From the NCBI RefSeq assembly GCF_000308655.1, contig NZ_BAGC01000035.1, forward strand, positions 124,001 through 188,000: a DNA stretch of 64,000 nt, in the 5' to 3' direction. The notes beneath the pieces were generated by a model. It was not told the origin of the DNA. It searched no databases and saw only the letters and a program-made list of their open reading frames with translations. Within the stretch, counting starts at the first letter, position 1, and each line of letters begins with the position of its first letter. Shown here piece by piece: positions 45,503 to 53,224 of this stretch. Position numbers and translations under genes: made by a program. Source of the DNA: Nocardia niigatensis NBRC 100131. GTDB lineage: Bacteria > Actinomycetota > Actinomycetes > Mycobacteriales > Mycobacteriaceae.

Positions 45503-46065
45503 TGGTGGTGCACCCGGCGGTCGAGACACTGCTGATGGGCGGGTACGCGATGCTGCTCATCGCCACCGCATTCGGCCTGGATCTGCTGGCGCGGCAGATC
45601 CATCGGCGCTCCGATCGGCATCGCAATGCCGGATTCCGGTATCTCCCCGAACACGACTACTGGGTGTGCCCGGCGAATGAGCCGTTGTGGCCGCACAGCA
45701 TCGACGACCGGGCCCGCCTGATCCGCTATCGGGCACGTCCGTCGGTATGCAACGCTTGCCCTGAGAAGCGCGACTGCACCGACTCCGCTGCGGGCCGGGA
45801 GATCACCAAGGCCGTCGACCCCTGGCCGCATTCGGAGGCCGGTCGTTTCCATCGGGGGATCGCGTTGGTGCTGATCGTGCTGGCCGCCGCGTTCCTGATC
45901 ATCGCGGCGGCCATGCATCCCACGTCCACGGATCTGATTGCGCTGGCGCCGATCACACTCGGCTGGGTGTGCGCCGCCTTCGTTCTGACCGCCCATTTTC
46001 GGCACACGCCCGCCGACTTCCCCGCCGGAGTTCCGGTGGCCGAAAGGAGTTCCCGGTGTTCATGA
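45499..46065 (+). CDS. Four-cysteine membrane protein coupled to qNOR, unknown function
   Basis: 188 residues. One N-terminal membrane helix (~8-30), a hydrophilic middle (~35-115), two C-terminal helices (~120-138 and ~146-166). The middle carries Cys57 (YWVCPANEPLW) and Cys84/87/93 (VCNACPEKRDCTDS), a C-x26-C-x2-C-x5-C pattern suited to zinc or an Fe-S cluster. The CP...RYRA...C-x2-CP-x-K-x2-CT layout recalls the zinc-binding tail of IS1182-type transposases, but here it is held between membrane helices. ATG 45499 overlaps the norB stop, and its 3' end overlaps the slipin gene by 10 nt. Candidate maturation or electron-transfer partner of qNOR. Confidence 0.75.
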   Translation: MMVVHPAVETLLMGGYAMLLIATAFGLDLLARQIHRRSDRHRNAGFRYLPEHDYWVCPANEPLWPHSIDDRARLIRYRARPSVCNACPEKRDCTDSAAGREITKAVDPWPHSEAGRFHRGIALVLIVLAAAFLIIAAAMHPTSTDLIALAPITLGWVCAAFVLTAHFRHTPADFPAGVPVAERSSRCS

Positions 46066-46820
46066 TCGGCGTCGCTGCGGCCGTGGCCGCCGCCCTGCTG
46101 CTCCCGGTGTCGAGCCTGCGGATTCTGCGCGAATATGAGCGGGCCGTGGTGTTCCGGCTGGGCCGATTGCGCCCGCTGCGTGGTCCGGGCATGGTGGCGT
46201 TGATTCCCCTCGTCGATCGCATGGTGCGTGTCGACCTGCGCACCATCACACTCACCATCCCACCGCAGGAAGCCATCAGCCGCGACAATGTGCCGGTCCG
46301 GGTCAACGCCGTCGCGTACTTTCGCGTCATCGACGCGGTCCGCAGCGTCATCGAGGTGGAGAACCACGCCGTCGCCACCTCCCAGATCGCCCAGACCACA
46401 CTGCGTTCCGTGCTCGGCCGCGAGGACCTCGACACCCTGCTGTCCGAGCGCGACCAGATCAACAGCAACCTGCAGAAGATCATCGACGAGCAGACCGAAC
46501 CGTGGGGCGTGAAGGTCGCCCTGATCGAGATCAAGGACGTCGAGATCCCGGAGGCCATGCAGCGCGCCATCGCCCGCCAGGCGGAGGCCGAACGCGAACG
46601 CCGGGCCCGCATCATCCACTCCCGCGGCGAGGTCGAGGCCGCCGAAAACACCCGCGACGCAGCCCAATTGCTGGCCGCGACCCCGGCCGGCCTCCAACTA
46701 CGCTACCTGCAGGCACTCGGGGAACTGGGAGCCGAAGGCCGTTCCACGGTCGTCTTCCCGATGCCCGTCGATCTCACCGAACCACTCAAACGCGTACTGC
46801 GCTCCAAGACACTCCAATGA
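46056..46820 (+). CDS. Slipin/stomatin-like SPFH-domain protein
   Basis: 254 residues. N-terminal membrane anchor (MIGVAAAVAAALLLPVSSL), then the SPFH domain ILREYERAVVFRLGRLRPLRGPGMVALIPLVDRMVRVDLRTITLTIPPQEAISRDNVPVRVNAVAYFRV and a coiled-coil/oligomerisation part (RQAEAERERRARIIHSRGEVEAAE). Slipins form membrane microdomain scaffolds that organise proteases or respiratory complexes. GTG 46056 follows AAGGAG, inside the end of the cysteine-protein gene. Third gene of the qNOR operon. Confidence 0.9.
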   Translation: MFMIGVAAAVAAALLLPVSSLRILREYERAVVFRLGRLRPLRGPGMVALIPLVDRMVRVDLRTITLTIPPQEAISRDNVPVRVNAVAYFRVIDAVRSVIEVENHAVATSQIAQTTLRSVLGREDLDTLLSERDQINSNLQKIIDEQTEPWGVKVALIEIKDVEIPEAMQRAIARQAEAERERRARIIHSRGEVEAAENTRDAAQLLAATPAGLQLRYLQALGELGAEGRSTVVFPMPVDLTEPLKRVLRSKTLQ

Positions 46821-47424
46821 GGTGAGGTGTGGCCGGCTGTGGTCATTCAGGCGGCAGCGCGTTTCAGGATGATCAGGGGTGGAGTAGTGCTCGAGCACGT
46901 GCCCGCCGAGAGCCTGTGCCGCCCAGGCCGCCTCGTCGACCTCGGCGGCGGTCGCTTCGCGTTACACACCGCCCGCAGGTCACCAAGCCATTCGTCGACA
47001 TGCTGTGCCGTTCAATGCCATGGGAAGGCGTCCGCGTGATCGGCGAACGCTCGCACCACCCGCTCGCCGCCGCCGATCGCTGCTGCTACACCACGCTATT
47101 GGACGCAACCCTGGGAGTTACCGCAGATAAGCGCCCATTGCCTGCGGTAACCCAGATGCCGACCTGGGCGAATGCAGCGCACGGGCGATGCCAACTCCGG
47201 AAATTATCTGCGGCGGCCGGGCTTAGCGTGACTCTTCAGCTGTGCGGGCCCCACGGGCCCTCTCCGACAGGAGGTGCCGAATCCGCGAGTCATCTGTGGC
47301 AGCGGCCCAAAAGCGCCGGAGCACTCCTCTCGCTCGCATGCCTTCCAATTCTGTTGGCCTACAGCTTTGACATCGGGATTTGCTCGGCGTGTACTGGGAA
47401 CATCAACAGATCCGAGGGATCGTC
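46821..47424. other. 604-bp intergenic region with a long hairpin
   Basis: No supportable gene. At 47111-47155 a GTTACCGCAG/CTGCGGTAAC repeat (10 bp perfect, outer CTGGG/CCCAG) encloses a 15-nt loop, a possible transcript end or attenuator. Confidence 0.4.
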
Positions 47425-47910
47425 ATGATGGTCATCGTCGGGCTCGTCATCCTCATCGTCACCGTGCTCGTCGGCGTCGTGGGAGTATTCGGCAACGGCG
47501 GCAGCGATCATGCATTGACCGGAATCGCCGGGCTGGGCCTGTTACCGGCCGACACCCGCCGCGGACGCGCCGCCCGCTGGGGAACTCGAAGCCACCCGCC
47601 AGGACGCTCTACTCAACCCACACAGGCACCACCGGTGTCGCACCCGGTGCACCCGGCACCATCGCCGGACAGGGAACCGGCACCCGGCACCATCGCCGGA
47701 CAGGGAACCGGCAACCAGCCCACACCCCGCCCACGCAGCCTGGGCAAGCTGTTCGGACGGACCCCGGCCGCTCGCTCGCTGACCGGCCGAGGTCCTGGCA
47801 CGCTGCCGTACCGGCATGCGGCCCCAGTCGGCCTCGACGCCTGGCTCGGACCACTGGGCTCGACCTTCCCATCGACCACCCTGAGCACCTCACGGGGGGC
47901 GGATAGGTAG
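47425..47910 (+). CDS. Short membrane protein gene with probably scrambled C-terminal half
   Basis: The frame is open for 161 codons. The first ~35 residues (MMVIVGLVILIVTVLVGVVGVFGNGGSDHALTG) match the small actinobacterial membrane proteins of form MxxxGLVLLIxAVIVGVAGVLGNGGSxHxLT. The expected second helix is missing, and the remainder is low-complexity Pro/Arg/Gly sequence containing a 31-bp tandem duplication, which shifts frame. It is either a fast-evolving tail or a decaying gene. GAGGGA precedes ATG. Confidence 0.4.
   Translation: MMVIVGLVILIVTVLVGVVGVFGNGGSDHALTGIAGLGLLPADTRRGRAARWGTRSHPPGRSTQPTQAPPVSHPVHPAPSPDREPAPGTIAGQGTGNQPTPRPRSLGKLFGRTPAARSLTGRGPGTLPYRHAAPVGLDAWLGPLGSTFPSTTLSTSRGADR
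47650..47711 (+). repeat. Perfect tandem duplication, 2 x 31 bp
   Basis: The unit beginning CACCCGGCACCATCGCCG occurs twice head to tail with no difference. 31 is not a multiple of three, so the two copies are read in different frames. Confidence 0.85.
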
Positions 47911-47914
47911 ATCT

Positions 47915-49195
47915 ATGCCGGTATGGCGAGTACGCGAGTTCCGTGACGATGATCTGGATCAGGGGATCCAGATCTGGGAGCAGAGCCGTCTGCCAACCGG
48001 GGACGAGCCGGTGTTCGCGCTGGCGGAGGTGATGGCGGCCGCGCGAGCTCGGGAGTCGGCGGTGGTCGCCGAGGTCGGCGACGAAATGGTCGGGATGGCG
48101 GTCGCCCAGATCCATGGCGAGCGGGCCTGGGTCCTGCTGGTGGCGCTGGCGGCGCAGTGGCGGCGGCGCGGTATCGGCAGCGCACTGCTTGCCGAACTGG
48201 AGCGGCGCCTGCGGTCGAACGGCGTGCGGCGGATCTGCACCCTCGTCCCCGAGGGCGCCACCGGATCTGCGGCGTTCGAGAATTCCGGGTACTCGCGCCG
48301 GACGGGCCTCGTCTATTACGAGCTGCTGGAACCACTGGCGCCCGCGCAGTCCACCCTGCTGACCGAACTGGGCGGGCGGCTGCTTCCACCGGGACTGTGG
48401 CAGTCGATGGCTGGGATGGAACGGGAGAAGGAGATCATCGAACGCCGGATCGTGTTGCCTTTGGCGAATCCCGATGTGGCCGAGCGCTATCGGGTCTTGC
48501 CGCCCAAGAGCGTCATCCTGTTCGGGCCACCGGGGACCGGCAAGACCAGTTTCGCGAAAGCGGTCGCGTCCCGACTTGGTTGGCCGTTTGTCGAATTGTT
48601 TCCCTCCCGGCTGGCCGCCGCAGCGACGGGTGGACTCGCGGCCTCGCTGCGCGAGGCATTCGCCGACCTGGCCGAACTCGATGAGCTGCTGCTGTTCATC
48701 GATGAGGTGGAGGAGATCGCAGGCACGCGTTCGGGCACGGCGACAAGCCCTGCGCACGGAGTCACCAACGAGCTGCTCAAGCTGATACCGACGTTCCGCG
48801 AGGACTACAGTCGCCTGCTGATCTGCGCGACGAACTCGGTCCGCTCATTGGACTCGGCATTCCTGCGACCCGGTCGATTCGATTACGTGATTCCGGTCGG
48901 CCCTCCGGACGCACCGGCACGGAACGCGATCTGGCGGCGATATCTCGGCCCCGCCGCCGAGACCATCGACGTCGACCGTTTGGTGTGCGCCACAGCGCAA
49001 TTCACCCCCGCTGACATTGAATACGCAGCCCGTGCAGGCGCGCAGTCCGCGTTCGAACGCGCAGTGCGCGACAGCACCGACGTACCCGCGACCACCGAGG
49101 ACTACCTGATCGCGGTCGCGAATACCCGCCCGACCCTGACACCGGAAATCCTGATCACGTTCGAGCAGGACCAGCGGGACTACACCCGACTGTGA
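47915..49195 (+). CDS. GNAT acetyltransferase-AAA+ ATPase fusion
   Basis: 426 residues. Residues 1-140 are a GNAT domain with acetyl-CoA loop QWRRRGIGSALLAELE (81-96). Residues ~165-426 are an FtsH/Vps4-type AAA+ module: Walker A GPPGTGKT (204-211), Walker B LLLFIDEVEE (258-267), sensor 1 CATN (304-307), arginine finger in FLRPGRFDYVIPVGPPD (~317-331). It has no protease domain and no membrane segment. The pairing is unusual and suggests acetylation-linked unfolding or remodelling of a protein target. It follows the small membrane gene by 4 nt and lies downstream of the qNOR operon. Confidence 0.9.
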   Translation: MPVWRVREFRDDDLDQGIQIWEQSRLPTGDEPVFALAEVMAAARARESAVVAEVGDEMVGMAVAQIHGERAWVLLVALAAQWRRRGIGSALLAELERRLRSNGVRRICTLVPEGATGSAAFENSGYSRRTGLVYYELLEPLAPAQSTLLTELGGRLLPPGLWQSMAGMEREKEIIERRIVLPLANPDVAERYRVLPPKSVILFGPPGTGKTSFAKAVASRLGWPFVELFPSRLAAAATGGLAASLREAFADLAELDELLLFIDEVEEIAGTRSGTATSPAHGVTNELLKLIPTFREDYSRLLICATNSVRSLDSAFLRPGRFDYVIPVGPPDAPARNAIWRRYLGPAAETIDVDRLVCATAQFTPADIEYAARAGAQSAFERAVRDSTDVPATTEDYLIAVANTRPTLTPEILITFEQDQRDYTRL

Positions 49196-49536
49196 AACAG
49201 TGTGCCCCAATAGGCCGGGCACACGGTCGGGCGGTCGACCCCCGATCGTCGACGTTGAGCAGGAAGAACCACCCACGTTCGAATTGTCGGGGTCGTCGCT
49301 GCTATCCACGGCAGAAATCAACACGCGGTAGAGCAGCAGCCCGTAGGTACCGGACTGTGCTGTCAGGCATCGCCCGCCCCTTCGTGCCGAGTGCAGCGTG
49401 CGACCCACGCGGCCGCTATTCAGGAGAACGAACCGACTCAGGCGCGTCGGGGTGGTGGGCGGCCAGTGACCGCTGAGGTGTGAATTTTCACCCGATCCAC
49501 CCCTCCCGCATGAAGGAAGTTCGGTACGGTTCCTCC
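49196..49536. other. 341-bp intergenic region upstream of the AsnC-type gene
   Basis: No gene seen. GTGAA-TT-TTCAC (49480-49491) is a perfect small palindrome 46 bp before the AsnC-type ATG, a plausible autoregulatory site. Confidence 0.4.
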
Positions 49537-50037
49537 ATGAAGAAGGTTTCTTCAGGATCGAACGCCCCGGGTGGGGCCATTCCCCTGGATGCCACCGACC
49601 GGCTGCTGCTCGACGAGCTGGCCCGGGACGGGCGTATGACCAACAATGCGCTGGCCGCGGCGGCGGGGATAGCACCCTCGACCTGCCTGGGCCGGGTGCG
49701 AGCGCTGGTGGAACACGGGGTGATCCGCGGGTTCCACGCCGATATCGACCCGGCCGCGCTCGGTCGCGATCTGCAGGCCATGATCGCGGTGCGGGTGCAC
49801 GCCACAGCGCGCGGCCAGCTCGCCGAATTCGGTGAGCAGATGGCCGCGCTGCCCGAGGTCGAGAACGTGTATTTCATTGCCGGGGCCGACGATTACCTGA
49901 TCCATGTCGCCACCGCAGACTCCGGTGAGCTGCGAACCTTCGTGCTGGACCATCTGAGCGGGCATCCCGCCGTCGCGTCCACGGAGACGATCCTGATCTT
50001 CGAGCACGTCCGGCCCGGGCATCGCGCCGCCTCCTGA
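49537..50037 (+). CDS. Lrp/AsnC-family transcriptional regulator
   Basis: 166 residues. N-terminal HTH LDATDRLLLDELARDGRMTNNALAAAAGIAPSTCLGRVRALVEHGVIRGFHADIDP (~17-70), then the RAM/ligand domain (MIAVRVHATARGQLAEFGEQMAALPEVENVYFIAGADDYLIHVATAD). Convergent with alanine dehydrogenase and separated by a terminator. In mycobacteria an AsnC protein (AldR) controls ald, so this is the likely regulator of the neighbouring gene, though orientation differs. ATG 49537 precedes the homology; the RBS is weak. Confidence 0.9.
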   Translation: MKKVSSGSNAPGGAIPLDATDRLLLDELARDGRMTNNALAAAAGIAPSTCLGRVRALVEHGVIRGFHADIDPAALGRDLQAMIAVRVHATARGQLAEFGEQMAALPEVENVYFIAGADDYLIHVATADSGELRTFVLDHLSGHPAVASTETILIFEHVRPGHRAAS

Positions 50038-50066
50038 CCGGCGGCGCGATGCCGAGCGCCGCCGGT
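50037..50066. terminator. Bidirectional terminator between AsnC-type gene and ald
   Basis: Perfect 11-bp stem ACCGGCGGCGC/GCGCCGCCGGT with an 8-nt loop, starting at the last base of the regulator's stop codon. Confidence 0.75.
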
Positions 50067-50085
50067 CCGTCGGCGGCGTTCGCCC

Positions 50086-51192
50086 CTAGGCGGCCGGCTG
50101 GTGCACGGCGTAACCGTGCGCTGCCGCAACCGATTCCGAGAGCAGCTCGCCCTGGTGGGTGCTCAGACCGGCGGCCAGACCCGGGTCGGCGGCCACGGCG
50201 GCCCGCCAGCCCTGGTCGGCCAGGGCGATCGCGTAGGGGAGGGTCGCATTGGTGAGGGCGACGGTCGAGGTGTGCGGCACCGCGCCGGGCATATTGGCCA
50301 CGCAGTAGAAGATCGAGTCGTGCACCCGGTAGGTGGGGTCGGCGTGGGTGGTCGGGTGGGAGTCGGCGAAGCAGCCGCCCTGGTCGATGGCGATGTCGAC
50401 CAGCACCGAACCCGGCTTCATCTGCGCGACAAGGTCATTGGAGACCAGGGTGGGGGCCTTCGCGCCGGGCACCAGCACCGCGCCGATGACCAGGTCGGCC
50501 TCGCGCACCAGGTTCTCGACCTCGAGCCGGTTGGACATGACCGTGCGCACCTGGCCGTGGTAGAGGTCGTCGATCTCGCGCAGGCGCTGAATGTTCAAGT
50601 CCAGCACCGTGACGTCGGCGTGCATGCCGTGCGCGACGGCGATGGCGTTGCGGCCGGACACGCCCGCGCCGATCACCACCACGCGGGCCGGGCGCACACC
50701 CGGGACACCGCCCATGAGCACGCCGCGGCCGCCGCCGCTGCGCATCAGGTGGTAGGCCCCCGCCTGCGGTGCCAGCCGGCCCGCGACCTCGCTCATCGGG
50801 GCCAGCAGCGGCAGGGAACCGTCGGGGGCGGTGACGGTTTCGTAGGCGAGGGAGGTGACGCCGGAGGACAGCAGGGCGTCGGTGCATTCCCGCGAGGCGG
50901 CCAGGTGCAGGTAGGTGAACAGCACCTGGTCCTGGCGCAGGCGCGAATACTCCTCGGCGACTGGCTCTTTCACTTTGAGCACCAGATCGGCGGCGCCCCA
51001 GACCTCGTCGGCGGTGTCGAGCACATGCGCGCCGGCGAAGCGGTAGGCGTCGTCCTCGAAGGTGGAGCCGACGCCCGCACCGGCCTCGACGACCACCTCG
51101 TGGCCGCGGGCCACCAGCTCGTGCACGCCGGCGGGGGTGCAGGCCACCCGGTATTCGTGGTTCTTGACCTCGCGGGGAATTCCGATCTTCAT
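50086..51192 (-). CDS. ald: L-alanine dehydrogenase
   Basis: 368 residues. N-terminal [23 protein letters not shown] includes the pyruvate-binding Arg and Lys (EVKNHEYR). Catalytic-region His is in [10 protein letters not shown], the Rossmann loop is [13 protein letters not shown], and the C-terminal signature is [19 protein letters not shown]. It interconverts alanine and pyruvate with NAD(H), and in mycobacteria is induced by hypoxia and NO-type stress and alanine. AGGAG lies 6 nt before ATG 51192. A nested palindrome lies about 90 bp upstream. Confidence 0.97.
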   Translation of the reverse strand: MKIGIPREVKNHEYRVACTPAGVHELVARGHEVVVEAGAGVGSTFEDDAYRFAGAHVLDTADEVWGAADLVLKVKEPVAEEYSRLRQDQVLFTYLHLAASRECTDALLSSGVTSLAYETVTAPDGSLPLLAPMSEVAGRLAPQAGAYHLMRSGGGRGVLMGGVPGVRPARVVVIGAGVSGRNAIAVAHGMHADVTVLDLNIQRLREIDDLYHGQVRTVMSNRLEVENLVREADLVIGAVLVPGAKAPTLVSNDLVAQMKPGSVLVDIAIDQGGCFADSHPTTHADPTYRVHDSIFYCVANMPGAVPHTSTVALTNATLPYAIALADQGWRAAVAADPGLAAGLSTHQGELLSESVAAAHGYAVHQPAA

Positions 51193-51281
51193 CCGCTCTC
51201 CTGGCTCTCTCGGCTGATTTTTCGGCGGGATCGCCGCCAGGGAGAAAGTATGAAGTTTGTGCGAGATCAGCACCAGAAGTG

Positions 51282-51309
51282 TGAACAATATTCTCCATAT
51301 TGGTGTTCA
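51282..51309. promoter_or_regulatory. Nested inverted repeat upstream of ald
   Basis: Outer TGAACA/TGTTCA and inner CAATAT-TCTCC-ATATTG arms form an AT-rich 28-bp element about 90 bp before ald. Size and composition suit an AldR/Lrp-type operator. Confidence 0.5.
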
Positions 51310-51378
51310 TCAACCTGAATGATCAGAAATGAAGATTGCGAGGTGGGTCACACCGAAGCATATTCGGCGCGTGCAGCG

Positions 51379-51632
51379 CTACTGCAACGGTTCCGGCCGG
51401 CTGTCGTCGATCGGCCAGCCGGCCGCCCGCAGCTGGGCGCGGACCCGATCCAGGTCGGCAGCGCGCGGCATCTCGTCGGTGAGCTTGATGATCATCACCC
51501 CGACGTCGGCCCGGTCGGCGGGCAGCGCGCCGAGCAGCACCAGCTCGGCGGCCACCTGCCGCACCTCGTCCTCTCGGACAGCCGCCGGGCCAGCACTGCC
51601 AGCAGCGGCAGGTAAGCGCGCAGCACACCTTC
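51379..51632 (-). pseudogene. DUF3349 gene remnant with a 2-bp duplication
   Basis: The minus-strand C-terminal part DEVRQVAAELVLLGALPADRADVGVMIIKLTDEMPRAADLDRVRAQLRAAGWP is a clear DUF3349 sequence. Its N-terminal continuation (AYLPLLAVLARRLSE) is two bases out of frame. Removing one AG from GAGAGGACGAG (around 51570-51574) restores one frame. In M. tuberculosis a DUF3349 protein (Rv0543c) lies close to pitA, and a pitA fragment abuts here too. Confidence 0.65.
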
Positions 51633-51749
51633 ACCCACAGCGGGATGTCGTCGGAGTTGGTGTAAGTGCCGCGGGCGACGAGCGCCATGAAGATGACGCC
51701 CATCGTCTTCTGGGCGTCATCGGTGCCGTGGGCCAGCGAGACCAGCGAC
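51618..51749 (-). pseudogene. Internal fragment of a PiT phosphate transporter
   Basis: 44 codons read SLVSLAHGTDDAQKTMGVIFMALVARGTYTNSDDIPLWVKVCCAL. This is the PiT-family signature region (HGxNDAQKTMG...DIPxWVK), with D replacing the usual N. Both ends are lost. The 3' end fuses into the DUF3349 remnant, implying a deletion between formerly neighbouring genes. Confidence 0.65.
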
Positions 51750-52092
51750 GCCGAAATTCAATCGAACGGCCCAGGAGCGTCGCCCGGGGTATCGGGCGCC
51801 GGAAGCGGCCAGCAATCCGGCTCGTGCCGCCGGACCGCAAGAAACTCGTGGTGAACCTGATCGGCCGGTGGTCATGCTCGGTGATGCGTGCCTCGGCCTC
51901 GCCCCACCAGGAGCCGAGAAATCCCGCACCCGATCGATGGGGCTACTGAAGCAGGGAATCACGCAGGGCGCATTCGGAATTCGAGCGGGCAGGGGTGGGC
52001 TACGCCGTCAGTGAAATGAGGGCGCGTCAGGCCGGTTTCGCGGTGAGAATGAGGCGGGCCGTTCGGGTTCCGACATCGTGGAGGGTGTGGAG
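51750..52092. other. 343-bp stretch without a gene
   Basis: Between the PiT remnant and the COQ4-motif gene. No supportable frame or repeat seen. Confidence 0.4.
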
Positions 52093-53208
52093 ATGGACGA
52101 GGTGCTGCTCACGCCGCCGGATGCCGCCGAGGTGCGGTTCCTGGCGCGGGGTGTGGTCAGTGCGGCGGCGGGAGAGGCGGGGCTGACACCGCTGCAGGAG
52201 TTGCTGGTGCCGGCGCTGTTTCTGTCGATGACCGGGCATCCGGTGGAGTTGGCCGAGGTGGGGCCGATCGGGGCGGCGGAGTTCGCGGCGGGGATGGTGC
52301 GGCGCAATCGCGTGTTCCGGGAACGCATCGTGCAGACCATGCTGCTGGCGGCGCTGGTCGTGCGGCCACTGCCCACCGACGTGGCAAACCGGTTGCGGGA
52401 GTTCGCGGATGCGCTGGGTGCCGACGACGACATGATCGCGGTCGCGCAGCGTTATGCCGAAGGCGCGGTGGATCTGGCCGCGGTGGACTTCACCCGCAAC
52501 GGCTACCTGGGCAATACCAACACGCTGCGGCTGGACGCGCTGCACACCGAGGGCCTGGACAGTTCGTGGAGTGCGGTCACCGACGATCCCGCGCTGGCCG
52601 GACGCTGGGCCGAGCTGTGGGACCTGCCGGTCGGCACGCTGGGTCGCGGCGTCGCCGACTTCTACCGCGACCGCGGGTTCGTCACGCCGGGCCTGCCGGG
52701 TTCCGCGCCGCCCCTGCTGGCCCAGCACGACTGGGTGCACGTGCTCGCCGGGTACGGGACCACCCTCGAAAACGAGATAGAGGTCTTCGCCTTCATGGCC
52801 CGCGCCAATGACGATCCGCGCGCGTTCAGCCTGCTGGCCATGGTGATTTCGCTGTTCGAGACCGGCTACCTGCGGGCGGGCGCGGGCCTGTTCGAAGCCG
52901 ACGAAGGCCATCTGAGCACCCGGGGCATGGCCGAACGGCTCGGCGATGCCATGCGGCGCGGCGCGCTCACCCGGGGTAGCCACGATTTCCTCGACCTGGA
53001 CTGGTTCTCGCTGGCCGACCGTCCGATCACGGTGGTGCGCAACGAGATCGGCCTGGTCCCGAAGGCGGGGTCGGCGCTCGCGGCGGGCTCGGCCGGACCG
53101 TGGCAGCCCGGCGGGATCACGCCGTATCAGCTGAACTCCTCGAAGACGGCCGCGGAGGCCGCTGGGCGGCGGTATGTGCCCTGGCGGCCCGACCCGGCGC
53201 GCGACTGA
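52093..53208 (+). CDS. Protein with COQ4-type metal motif, function unknown
   Basis: 371 residues. The N-terminal ~120 residues are helical (LTPLQELLVPALFLSMTGHPVEL) and resemble a TerB-like bundle without a decisive motif. Residues 212-228 read HDWVHVLAGYGTTLENE, exactly the HDxxHx11E zinc motif of COQ4 (His212, Asp213, His216, Glu228). The context EVFAFMARANDDPRAFSLLAMV also resembles COQ4 helices. Actinobacteria use menaquinone, so a ubiquinone role is unlikely; the fold may bind a lipid or isoprenoid. ATG 52093 follows GGAGG at 8 nt; GTG 52078 is an alternative. Confidence 0.75.
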   Translation: MDEVLLTPPDAAEVRFLARGVVSAAAGEAGLTPLQELLVPALFLSMTGHPVELAEVGPIGAAEFAAGMVRRNRVFRERIVQTMLLAALVVRPLPTDVANRLREFADALGADDDMIAVAQRYAEGAVDLAAVDFTRNGYLGNTNTLRLDALHTEGLDSSWSAVTDDPALAGRWAELWDLPVGTLGRGVADFYRDRGFVTPGLPGSAPPLLAQHDWVHVLAGYGTTLENEIEVFAFMARANDDPRAFSLLAMVISLFETGYLRAGAGLFEADEGHLSTRGMAERLGDAMRRGALTRGSHDFLDLDWFSLADRPITVVRNEIGLVPKAGSALAAGSAGPWQPGGITPYQLNSSKTAAEAAGRRYVPWRPDPARD

Positions 53209-53224
53209 TCGGCGCGGCCCGAGG

